A stretch of DNA of 64,000 nt from Cafeteria roenbergensis (taxonomy: Eukaryota > Sar > Bigyra > Bicosoecida > Cafeteriaceae). The notes under the pieces are model-generated. The model was not told the origin of the DNA, did not search any database, and worked only from the letters and a program-made list of their open reading frames with translations. Each line of letters begins with the position of its first letter. The first letter of the stretch is position 1. Location: the NCBI GenBank assembly GCA_008330645.1, contig VLTN01000001.1, forward strand, positions 434,001 through 498,000, given 5' to 3'. Shown here in pieces: positions 40,505 to 51,400 of this stretch. The position numbers and the translations under genes are program-made.

Positions 40505-41904
40505 CTACTCTGCAGCCGCAGCCAGACCGAGGGCCACGCACACATCTCGGCGAGCCGCAGCGGCCAAGTCGTGCAGGTTGCGCCCTCGGATAAAACCATG
40601 CTCAGGTGCTTCCCCAGAGTCGGGCACCGGCGGCAGCATCTGACAAGGAAGCCCGAGAGAGTCGACGACGCGCTGAGGAATGGCGTACACGGGAGAGATC
40701 GCCTGGCAAGGCACGCCCGTCGCCGCGAGGTGGCCGAGCATGGCGAGTCCCGCGAGCCCAAAGAAGGTATGGTATATGTCGGCTTGGTCATCGGGCCGGT
40801 CGGCGATTCCACCAGCGTCGGCGTCCTGGCATTGCAGAATGAAGCGGGTCAGGTCTGAGCGCGAAATCCACGACTCCCTTCCAAGCATCAGCATGCAGCT
40901 CAAGTCCCACCAGCTGTAGCAAACGTCGGCTTGCTTTTCGGGGCGGCCGTTCAACCCGCCGCTGTCGCACTGGCGCTCGGCTAGCCACCAGCCAACCAAG
41001 TCGGCGTCCACATCACCGAGCCGACCCCCCACAGACAGCGCACCAAGACAGCAAAACACTTGACCACCGTGACTCTCGCCTCCTGGGGTGGCCCCAAACG
41101 AGCCGTCGAAGTTCTGGCACGAGAGGACAAAGTCGCATGCCGCGCTGACGTCGACTGCGTCTAGCTTTCCGAGCAACGCACACGCTGTGAGGGCGCAATA
41201 CGAAAAGCGGGTGTCCACCTCACCCCCGAGGTCCCCCACAAAGGACCCATCCGGTTGCTGGAGCGACGCAATGTACGCAGCCGTGAGCGAGGCGTCGAAG
41301 AAGCGAGTGCCTTCGCTCGCCTCCGCCAGCCCGTGCAAGTGGCTCGGGGATCCGGAGGCAGCGACTGGGGCACCCCCTGCCACCCGAAGTTCCCCTTGGC
41401 TGGTGGAAACTTCGGCGAATGCGTCCACCATTGCAAGAATTTGCAGCGCGCTTAGAGTGTAGAGGACGTGAGACCTGCGGCCCGGGCTTCCCGAGAAGCC
41501 GCCATCGGGCTGAGCGCAAGAGCGGATGAAGGCCACGAGCGCATCCCTGTCAAAGCACTCTGATGTGGCGTCGACCTGCGTGAAAAACGAGTTGCAGCTG
41601 GCAGGGGCCGGGCTGTTGGTCTCGAGAGGTTCGCCGGGTCGGGGCCGGACTCGTCCGCCCTGCCTTGACAAACGACAATGCTCACCAGATCCGCCGCACC
41701 GAGCGCCCAGTAAACTGCGCTCATGCGCAAGTACTGCACCGCGTGCAGCTCCAGGGACTGCGTGGAGTCCTCCGAAGCCACTGCCTTGATGAACTGAACG
41801 TGCTTCTCTCGCCACAACTCCACTCCGTACGCGCGCTCGGCTTTTGCGGCCCACCCCAGCGGGCTGCTCGGGCCCGATGGGGCCCCGGGGCCGTCGATCT
41901 CCAT
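40505..41904 (-). CDS. RABGGTB: Rab geranylgeranyltransferase beta subunit
   Basis: Two exons: 41904-41686 and 41575-40505, with a 110-bp intron (GTGAGC...ACGCAG) in phase 0. The product is 429 residues from [11 protein letters not shown]. Splicing joins [16 protein letters not shown] to [17 protein letters not shown], as in animal and yeast orthologues. Prenyltransferase beta repeats follow: [51 protein letters not shown] and [20 protein letters not shown]. The zinc ligands are visible as Asp and Cys in ADVCYSWW and His in [10 protein letters not shown]. With RabGGTA and Rab escort protein it attaches two geranylgeranyl groups to Rab C-termini. The protein is about 100 residues longer than the human one (331), mostly through a linker after the first repeat and C-terminal sequence. 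Its start is 207 bp from the divergent kinase gene. Confidence 0.95.
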
Positions 41905-42111
41905 GGGCTTTGACCAGCGGCCGGGCGGGAGTGCGCGTGCCCGAAATGCAGAGCTGGCCACTGGCAGGACAGCGCAAAACGGTGCCTAGACGCCAACGCG
42001 CAGAGGCTGCAGCCCTGTTCGGCGGAGCCAGATCGCCACCGCTTGGCTTGCCGGCCGAGGGCCGAAGCGCAGCGGAGACCGCAGCGAGTGCGCACGCCTG
42101 CTCCGGTGAAA

Positions 42112-43701
42112 ATGGCAGCAGCGGCTGCGTCTGGCGCGTTGGGCGAGGCGGATGGCTGGCCGACAACCGCCAGCGCATACAAGCTTGGCGGTGTCATCGG
42201 GCAGGTGAGCTGTGGGCGCCGGCTGATGGAGGCGTAGCCGAGGCAGCCATGGTGCCCATCGCCCCGGACAGGCTGTTGCCAAGCACAGCCGGGCGAGGGG
42301 GCCCAGGGCTGCGGACTCGCGCGCGCGATCTCGTCTTTTCGTTCACAAGTTGCACGCCAGGGGCCGTTCCGAGCCCTGGGTGCTCCATGCTGCGCGCTCC
42401 ATCCCCCTACCGCCCACCAGGGGCGCTCGCGCGGTGACGGCTGGTGCCTTTCGTGGCTGCTCGGCCTCTGAGCGCGCGGGCTATCGTTTGGGCGCGTAAG
42501 GAGGCTGCCTCGGGGGCATCACGCTGTTCGCGGCAGCCGCGGCGGGGCCGCGCCATTGCCAGACTTGGTCAGGTGCTCTGGCTTCGCGCAAGCTGCATTG
42601 CAGCTGTCTTGATGCGAAGGTGTGGCTGCTCCTTTAGTCCAATCCTGACGCAGGGAGCCTTCGCAAAGGTATATCGCGCCGAGTGTACCAGCCGGAGCGA
42701 GACCGTCGCCGTCAAGATCATCGAGCTGGACAAAGTGCAGACCCCGATCGAAGTCATCATGGTGAGGATGCTGGATCGCACCTGGGACGCTTTGCACCTT
42801 GGTCTTGGGTGCTTGGCCGCTATGCGAGGGCGCTCGGCTCTGTTGCACTCCAGCCCCCTCCTCGCCCGCTTGGCCCCCCTTGGGTTGGCTTGCAGAACGA
42901 AGTCAGGGCGATGGCGCTTTGCCACCACGAAAACGTGCTCCCGCTGCACGCGGCCTTTGTCAGTGGCTCCGACCTGTGGCTGGTGTCTCCGCTGATGAGC
43001 AAGGGCTCCGCGTTCTGGCTCGTGCGCATGCTGAACCGGGACAGCCCGACTAGGACTCCCCCTTTCATCCCGGAGCCTGCTATCAAGGCAATCATGAGCC
43101 AGGCCCTCCATGGCCTGGCCTACCTTCACTCGCAGAAGCAGGTGAGAGGCGGTCACCAAAACTGCCATTGCCGCAGAGGCCGTCGTTGCCGCTCGTTGCC
43201 CACGCCTCGCCGTCCTCACGAGTCTGACGCCCCGCCCCATGCTTCACCGCTCACCATCACGTTGCAGATCCACCGTGACATCAAGGCTGGCAACATTCTG
43301 ATCGGTGCCGCGGGAGAAGTCATGATCGGCGACTTTGGCGTTGCTGGTTGGATGGCTGACGGCCTGAGCCGCGAAGACGGACGGCGTGACACATTTGTGG
43401 GCACCCCTTGCTGGATGGCCCCCGAGGTGATGGAGCAGTCCAAGGGTTACAACGAGCGCGCAGATATCTGGAGCCTTGGCATCACTGCGCTTGAGCTCAC
43501 GATGGGCAAGGCCCCGTACGCGTCACTCCCGCCCATGCAAGTGCTCCTCGAGACCCTGAACAAGGATCCGCCGACGCTGGAGTCGTACCGCTCTGGCGAT
43601 GTGGAGGTTCCTAAAATGAGCGCCGATTTCCACAAGTTCGTAGCCCGGTGCCTGTGCAGGAACCCAACCAAGCGGTGAGAAGTGCTGCGCCATTGCTTGG
43701 G

Positions 43702-43740
<39 letters not shown>

Positions 43741-44268
43741 TCAGTCGCAAGCGTTTGTTGAGATTCCCGCTCGCGGCCGCGCTTCGCTGCTGGGTCTTCC
43801 CTGTTCCGCAGGCCGTCAGCCACTGAGCTATTGAGCGACCGGTTCATCCGCACAGCGAAGCTGGAAGACCTGGTTGCGCTGCTGCCAGACGTGGGCGAGG
43901 TCGGCCCGGACACAGCCGCCGCTCTCAGCGACAAGCCCGGATACGAAGCTGCGGGCATGGTCCGGCCTGCGGACTCCAAATTTGCCGAAGGGACAACATG
44001 GGTGCTTTGGAAGGGCAGCGGCAGCGTGACCATCTCGGCTGGTGCCGAGGTGCAGCCCTCGGCCGTGTCGGACGACATGTTCGAGGCGGCCCTCAGCAGC
44101 ATGGGTGAAGGGCCCAGTCGCGCTGGCCACGATGGGGACGCCAGCGACCGCGGAAAGAGCATCGCCGCCGCCGCCATTGACGAGGATGCAAGCAACAGCG
44201 GCGCTGCCGCACCTGTGTCTGCGGGTGCTGCTGCTTCTGCTGCACCGCCTGCCCCGGCAGCCCCTTAG
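42112..44268 (+). CDS. STE20/GCK-VI kinase, OSR1/SPAK-like
   Basis: Five exons: 42112-42204, 42654-42761, 42896-43141, 43268-43674 and 43812-44268. Introns are 449, 134, 126 and 137 bp, all GTGAG...GCAG. The product is 436 residues. Catalytic elements: Gly loop [11 protein letters not shown] (27-38), VAVK with Lys52, IHRDIKAGN (Asp153), DFG at 171-173, activation segment [16 protein letters not shown] as in OSR1/[16 protein letters not shown], and the closing Arg block [13 protein letters not shown] spanning the last intron. OSR1/SPAK are WNK targets regulating cation-chloride cotransport. The C-terminal 140 residues are Ala/Ser-rich, with a [11 protein letters not shown] segment that could be a PF1-like element, but no conserved CCT/PF2 domain was seen. 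The activation-loop Thr before FVGTP is retained. Confidence 0.92.
43701..43740. repeat. (GCAG)10 microsatellite in kinase intron 4
   Basis: Ten perfect GCAG units lie 27 bases inside the last intron (43675-43811) of the kinase gene. Every unit ends in the genome's preferred acceptor tetranucleotide GCAG, so the tract is a row of potential decoy acceptors upstream of the true one at 43811. Confidence 0.97.
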
Positions 44269-44498
44269 CTGCGGCCCAGCGGGAGTTGAGTGATGTGCGT
44301 CGTTTGCTGCTCCCATTCCTGTTTGCGTGAGCAGTCCTCCAATGTCGACGCACCCCTTGAACTCGAAACCGAATGCGCCTGCCACAATGCGTCTCGGATC
44401 GGCTGGGCTCTGCAAGCGGCCGTGCCCCTCGCGCCACGATCGGCCCAACAGCACAGGGCAGGCCCTACCCGTGCGGCGCGGCTTGCACCTCTGCTCCC

Positions 44499-45938
44499 AT
44501 GAGCCTTGACGCCAAGGTGAGGCCCCGCATGCGGCTTGACGCCTGGATTTGCGCCAGCTAGTGCCGCAAGGCCGAGCCAGCGTTCGCAGCCGAAGGAATG
44601 GCCTGACGAACCTGGTGCTCCTGCGCGTCCTGTCCCTCGCCATCGCCCGCTTGATCGCAGGCACCGAGCTTCAGAATCAAGGCAGGGCTCCTTGTTCCCT
44701 CTGAGGTCGAGGGCTCGGGTGGACGCCGCTTCCGTGTGACAGCGGACCCAAGGCGCGGCTACTTGGAAATCACTGCCAACCAGGACGAAGGCACGCTGTC
44801 CATCGGTTGGCGCACTCGCAATGCGCAGGACACTGAGTTCTCCCTGATCATCATGGCGGACAGCCTTCGCGTGGCACGGGTTGCCACTGGGCGGGACGGG
44901 GACCGCGTTTACTCCCTCATCTCCAAGGGCAGCAGCAGTCGCCGGTTCTTTTGGCTGCAGGAGCCGGACGCCGACGGCGACGAGGCCCGGATCCGGCGTC
45001 TCCGGGCCATGCTCAAGAGTCCCCCACAAGTGCGTGCGCCCGGCATGGGGGCGCTCGCAGGGGGCATGGGAATGATGCAAGCCATGGCAGCCGCCAGCCG
45101 CGCTGCCCGCGGCGGAGCCAGCCCCGACCCGCACGCGTCCGCGTCAGAGCTCCTTCAGCGCCAGCTCCAAGGACTCGACCCGGCTGCCCGCCAGCGAGTC
45201 ATGCAGGCGCTGCAGGCGGCAAGGCCTGGAGGAGCAGCAAGTGTCGACGCGCCAGGCCGAGGCGCGCCACCGAGCTCCGCATCTCCGGGAATGATGCCGG
45301 GGGCATCTTCGATCGGCGGTCCCGGAGGGGAAGCTGCCGCTCCAGCCAGCAGGGCAGAGGTCCCTGCTGGAGGATCCGCCGCATCCCATGCTGCTTCCTC
45401 TTCTGCTGCGGCAACGGCCGGCAGCGCCGGAGACGGCGGCGCCGGCGGCGCCGGCGGTGACCCATCCGCTGATGCGGCCCACGCTCTCGTCATGCAGGCC
45501 ATGCTTGCCCAAGCGCGTGCGCAGGCTGAGGCCCCGCGCACTGCGCCGCTTCCTCTGGTGCTTAACACCAGCGACGCGCTTGACGTTGCAACCGGGTCCG
45601 ACGAAGCCGCCGAGCGGCTGATCCGGCGACTTCCCGAGTCGCAGCGGTCTCGCGAGCAACTCGAGGCGGCGATTCGGAGCCCCCAGCTCCGGCAAGCCCT
45701 CTCCGCCTTGAGCGCTGCTCTTGGAACCGAAAACTACGAAACCGTGTTTGCGAATTTCGACCTTGATCCGGCGGATGGAGCCGACGAACTCGCGCACGGC
45801 GACGCAGTCGGTGCATTCTTGGCTGCCCTGCGCGCGAAAGTCTCGCGAGCCGATGGGGCCGGCCCCGCTGGCGACGAAGGCGATAGCGCCGGCACCGATG
45901 ATGCCGACGAAGAAGGCGATCACGGAGAAGCTGAGTGA
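44499..45938 (+). CDS. ADRM1: Rpn13/ADRM1 proteasomal ubiquitin receptor
   Basis: Two exons: a tiny 18-bp first exon 44499-44516 (MSLDAK) and 44661-45938. The intron is 144 bp (GTGAGG...TCGCAG). The product is 431 residues. The Pru domain spans about 8-110: FRIKAGLLVP, RRGYLEITANQDEG, LSIGWRTRNAQDTE, VYSLISKGSSSRRFFWLQEP and RLRAMLKSPP. The RFFWLQEP strand-loop is diagnostic. A Gly/Ala/Pro linker leads to a DEUBAD domain at about 315-400 (SPQLRQALSALSAALG, then GDAVGAFLAAL), which in animals binds and activates UCH37. The Pru domain docks on Rpn2 of the 19S particle and binds ubiquitin. The tail is acidic. Confidence 0.95.
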
Positions 45939-46335
45939 TCTGGAGCTTTTGGGAGCGACCGTTGCCAGGACCAGCCAAGCTGCTTGCCGCGATCACTTCC
46001 TGCAAGAGGCCCGCCACCCTCGAGCCCGCGTCAGGGGGCTGCAGCAGGCTCCGTTGTGAATCGGTCTCGACTGCTCCTCGTCGAATCAGCTGCCGGCCAG
46101 GCCGCGCCATACACTTCCACACGCACGAAAGCCAAGCGCTGGCTCGCAATCAGCGGCCCCGTGGCGCGCACTCTGGCGCCGGGGCGTTGCACCGTCGACC
46201 CGCGGAGCGCCAGGCAGGCTGTCGGCAGAGCTTTCAGTTTTTGCGGGCCTCGGCATCGCCAGCGATCGGACGCGGGTGCCGGAACGTCTGCCAGTCCGAA
46301 CTGCGGGCACTCGCGACCGAGGGCGAGGAGCAGCC
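45939..46335. other. Intergenic, no gene seen
   Basis: 397 bp between the stop of the Rpn13 gene and the AP-2 mu ATG, both plus strand. No splice-compatible coding extension or RNA gene was recognised. Confidence 0.5.
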
Positions 46336-48162
46336 ATGATCTCGGGGCTTTTCTTTGTGAACATGAAGGGGGAGGTGGTGATCTCGCGGATTTACCGGTG
46401 AGGCGTCCGATGGCGGCGGCGCGGGGCAGCCCGATCTGGCTCGGCGACGCCTCACGGAGCGCTTCCGCTGCTGCACCCCACGCCTAGCTGCGCGCGTTGA
46501 CCGCGCGCCAATGCTGCCATCCGCGCCACGCGGACCACTACTACGCTCATGCCACCAGCACCCCTCCCCTCTCGTCCCCTTCGCTCCGCTCGCTCCGCCG
46601 TGCAGAGATGATGTGTCCATTTCCGCCGCAAACCAGTTCCGCCTCAAGGTGCGTCGCGCTGCTGGTCTTTGCTCAATCGCACGTCCTCAGGAGCTGCATG
46701 GCTGCTGCACGTACGCCACACCCATGGGGTGCCCTCGCGAAAAGGATGGCGGGCTGGCTCGTTGACCCTCCGCAAGCAGCGCGATTCCTTGCCCATGCGC
46801 GCAGATCATCGCTGCCAAGGAAACGGGATCGTCTGCCCCAGTTCGGATGTTCGAGGGTTCGACGTTCGTCTTCAAGCGCGCTGGCAACCTCTTCATGGTG
46901 GCAGTCACCCGGAACAACGCAAACGCTGCCATGATCTTCCATTTCATGACGGCTTGTGTGGAGATCTTCCGCGGCTACTTCAATGGCAAGTTTGACGAGG
47001 AGACGCTGCGAAACAACTTCTCCCTCGTCTACGAACTCCTTGATGGTGCGTTCTGGACCGCAGGCTTGCAGGCTTGGCGGAACAACGCTGCTGGCACTCA
47101 ACGTCCCTCTCAGCTGCTCGATTCGTGCTGCCCGTTCTCGCGCTCGCAGAGATTCTTGACTTTGGGTACCCCCAAACGACCGTTCTGGACATCTTGAAGC
47201 TGTACATCAATCTGGGCGTGGCCTCCGCTCCAACCACGGCGGAGGAGACCGCCAAAATGACAAGCGCCATCACTGGCGCACGCGACTGGCGCCGTGAGGG
47301 CATCGTGTACAAGACCAACCAGGTGCACATCGACGTCCTTGAATCTGTCAACATGCTAGTGTCGCAGACCGGTACGGTCCTGCGGCATGACGTGGCCGGC
47401 AAGATTCTGATGCGCACGGAGCTGACTGGGATGCCGGAGTGCAAAATCAACCTCAACGACAAACTGATCATCGGGCGCAAGTCTGGCGCCTCTTCGGCCG
47501 CTCCGACGCCGTCAGCAGGCGCTGCAGCAGCTTCCTCTGCTGCGGCGCCTGTGCCCGGTGGCGCTCGCGCCAAGCCGCGCGGGGTGGAGCTCGAGGACGT
47601 CACCTTTCACCGGTGCGTGCAGCTCTCCAAGTTCGACGCGGACCGCTCTATCACGTTCGTGCCCCCCGACGGCGAGTTTGAGCTCATGGCGTACCGCATC
47701 TCAGACGGCGTACGGGCGCCATTCCGCATCATTCCCGTGGTCGAGGAGCAGGGCGACACCCGAGTCATCATCAACCTGCGACTGTCTGCGACGTACAACA
47801 CTCAGACCTACGCCACGAACGTCACCATCGTCATCCCCACACCCCCCAACACGGCCCGCGCGCGGATCGTCACCAGCTCCGGTCGGGCCCGCTATGAGCC
47901 AGCGAAGAAGGCCATCGTTTGGAGGCTGAAGCGCCTGAACGGCCAGGTGGAGCTGCCATTCCAGGCCGACGTGGAGCTCATTAAGAGCACCAAGCGCAGG
48001 GCTTGGGTCCGGCCCCCCATTTCCATGGACTTCCACGTGCCCAGGTACACTTCGTCTGGCCTGACGGTGCGCACGCTGAAGGTCTTCGAGCGTTCCAACT
48101 ATCAGAGCACCAAGTGGGTGCGGTACGACACTCGTGCGGGCGCGTACCAAATCCGCCTCTGA
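46336..48162 (+). CDS. AP2M1: AP-2 clathrin adaptor complex mu subunit
   Basis: Four exons: 46336-46397, 46606-46648 (43 bp), 46805-47045 and 47150-48162. Introns are 208, 156 and 104 bp. The product is 452 residues. The N-terminal longin domain starts MISGLFFVNMKGEVVISRIY, matching AP-2 rather than AP-1 mu, and continues NLFMVAVTRNNANAAMIFHF. Splicing restores LVYELLDEILDFGYPQTT. The mu-homology domain follows: WRREGIVYKTNQVHIDVLES, LTGMPECKINLNDK, then ELEDVTFHRCVQLSKFDADR, SITFVPPDGEFELMAYRI, RPPISMDFHVPRYTSSGL and KWVRYDTRAGAYQIRL. The MHD binds YxxPhi sorting signals and PI(4,5)P2 during clathrin-mediated endocytosis. An Ala/Ser/Pro-rich linker of about 35 residues separates the two domains. 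Confidence 0.97.
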
Positions 48163-48431
48163 GGGACAGAGCTCGCATCCCCAGAGCGGGCCGCTGTTCG
48201 TCGCTCCGAGAGTCGTTGGCAACGGACACGTTCTTGATCACTCTGGCAATGGTTTGCTCGCAGCTCGAGTGCTGGGGTGGTGGCTGTGGCGATGAAATAC
48301 ATGATTCATTCATACAGGCTCGCAAGCGCGGCGCCCAAAGCAAAGCTTGCGTTTGGCTGGCAGCTCTTCCACGCGAGCAAACCGAGCGACACGCAATTCA
48401 CGGTGGCAGGGCACCGTTTTCCGCCTCCGCC

Positions 48432-51400
48432 CTACCGATGCCGCCGCCGCGAGCGCTTGGGCTTCTTGCCAGCTTTGGGGGGAGACTTCCTCGGCCGGGC
48501 AGGCGCCGGCTGCGCGGGCGGCTGCGACGCAGCCTGTTCCGGCCCATGCTCAGAGCCTCGATCCGCCGAGAAGTCGCTTCGGCCGGCCTGAGCAGGCGAG
48601 CTATTCTCGCGGTCCAATTCTGCGAGCTCCGATGCTCGCCCAGCCCCGCTTGAGCTGCTGTCGCTGAAAGACCCGTCGGCGCCGTACTCAATGGCGGCTG
48701 CTGGTGCATCCTCCCTACCGTTTGCACGCACTTGCTCGTGGCCAGCCACTGCACTCGACAGCGTTGCGCTGGCGCCACTCTCCGCCTGAACACCGATTGG
48801 TTGAGCCTCGCCCGCAGCAGCTGCGATTGCGGCCGGCTGCTTGCTGTGCCCTGGCGCCGCGAGCAACTCAAGTGACTCCAACGCAAGCTTCCGAACAACA
48901 TCTGTGTCCTCTGAAGGCTCTGCGTGGGGACCGGCGGCCTGGACACAAGGAGCTCGAGGCGCTTGGGCACCGCTTGTTTTCTCGGCCTCACTCCTGCGGT
49001 GGACGGCTCGGCCAAGAGCAGCCTCGCAAGGCTTGGCTGCAGCATGTTCGGACTCGTCTCCACCAGAGGCGCTGGCGACCGGCCCGTCTCCCGCTGCCAG
49101 GCAGTCTGCCAGAGGCAGCTGCTCCATCTCCGCAGCGACACCGGCCGTGCGGTCTTCCGGTGAACTCGGTGGCGATGCGTTTGTGGTGCCTCGAAGCAGC
49201 GAGCCGTTGCCCCCGCTCACAGCTTCATCAAGTGGCGGGGTCTCGCTCCCGCAGCAATCTTGCGGCGACTCGCTCCGAGAAAACTTGTCTGACCCACCCC
49301 CTGTTGCCGCTTGGGAGGGCGGCTGCAAGGAAGAGCCTTGAACGGGTGCATCATGAGCGGCCACGGCCGCTTGCGGCGCATCAGCACGTGCAGCCTCGAG
49401 TTGTGCATCCCTGGACGCCACGGGGCCTGAAACGCGCGAACCTGGGCTCGACGCGTCGGAACCCGGCAGCTCAGTCAAGTGGCTCAACTTGCTGTCAGAC
49501 GCAGCCATCTGATCAGCACCCCCCCCTGCGTTGGCCTCCTCCAAAGTGACTTGCACTGCCGACGGCATTGGATCTGCCTTGAAACTGGCACTGCGCCTTT
49601 CAGGCGTTGCGGGCTGCGTAGCAGTCTGGCCCAATGCGGCAGCTGTAGCAGAACGGCGGAGCGCATGACTAGCCCCGCGCTGAACAAGCGGGGAGCGCAC
49701 GAGGGTGCTTGCGGCTTCTCCAGTGTGCATTGCCTTATGCAACGCAAACTCCACATCTAGGAGCGCTTGGCGCCGGCTCTGGTCCCTGAAAAGCCTCTCC
49801 CACACAGGTTCATTGCCCTGGGAGCGAGTGGGCTCACCACCCGTTGCGCCAGCGCGTGCTCCTTGGTCCGCGTCGGAAATGAGCTCGCCTGGAACATACA
49901 CAACGGGATGCCGGCCTCCGGCAGACTCCACAGATGCATTGCTTGAAGGTACAGCGGACGCAGTTGGGCTGCGGGCTCTACGAGGAGGCGCGCCCGCAGG
50001 CCGCCAAGCCTTGCGGGCGCTGGACTTCGCACCGCCGCCAACAAACAGCGTGCCCCCGAGCGAAGTAGGTCGCCCACACCTCGCGGAGCCTTCGGGAAAC
50101 GCCGTGCGCCCTTCCCAAGCACGGCGCAGCTGATCATCGCGGTCTTGCTTGGACTTGGCCCGCTGCGAGAGAGACGCCGCGTGGTTGGGAGAAGTGCCAT
50201 GGCTGCAAGTGGAAGCAGCCCCGCTGGCATCGTGCCAAGCAGACCCATTGGGGCTGGGGTGGGAACTGGCCAGCCGACTCGGATTGCCAAGTTCCTGTTC
50301 TGGAGCATCACCGCCGTGAGAAGCCCCCGGACACTCGACTGCTCGCGGTGGTCCTTGCACGGAGCAGGCTCGCGTGTCAGGCGCAGCACCATGGAGCTTG
50401 AAGGAGCTCGACTCAACTCGCACTTGAACGTTGCTTGCCGATGCAAGATGGCTGAGGAAGCGCGACGTAGACCGAGCTCGAGCTCGCAACACTAGCTCAT
50501 CTGGAGGAGCGACGCGGACGGGAGACACGCCAACCGCGGCCTCTAGCTCCGCAAGTGCCTTGGACTGAACCTCGGCTCGCCTCTCTTCGCGTGCGGACGC
50601 GTCAGAGAACAAGCGTGAAAACACACTGTCTCTGCCACCACTTCCAGCTGCACTGCGCGACGCAAAGGAGCTGCGTCGCGATTGACGCCCACGTGGCGGC
50701 AGTTGATCGCTCTCGCCGTCGCTATCCGCCTCTGTCCACTTGCCTCTGGCCGTCTGCAAGCCAAAACGCGCTTCCTCGGCTGCCCGGGCAGCAGCAACAG
50801 CTTCTGCGCGCCTCTTTTCCTTGGCTGCGGCCTCCTGAAAGAGTCGTTCAGGGAACGGCTTGGCCTCGGTTCGCGATTTGGCGTACCTCTTGGACGCTGA
50901 GGACAAGGGAGCTGGCCTGAAGGTCGCACCCTCCAGGTCCCGCGCTGCCTGCTCTTCCCTGGCCCGCTGAAGTGCAGCTTGCGTGCGCAGCCGCCCCGCA
51001 ACCTGCCGGTCCGCAAGCTCTCGAAGGCGAGCTTCGGAAGCCGCACGGAGCCGAGACTCCTGGCCAGGACTCCGACGTTGCTTGGCCGCACCGCTTCCCG
51101 CGTCAGCGGTGTGGGTCGCCTCTCCTGCCCGCACTCTTGCGTGCCCCGGAGTGGACAGCCTGGCCCATCGGTCACTCTTGGACGTCGTCGACCCCAGTCC
51201 GTCTGCGCCCACCGGCCCGGCAGCAAGGAGCGCACGGGTGCCTTTGCTCAGGTGGGTCTTGGAGGCGCGCTGCCGCTGATCCTCTTTGGCCTTGTCCTGA
51301 CGGGCCTTGAGCAGGCTCAAGCGGCGCTGACCGTCTTGGAAGAGCACTTCGCCGATTCCGCTCGATCCGCCCCTTGTCAGCGAGGCCGAACGCTTCAAAA

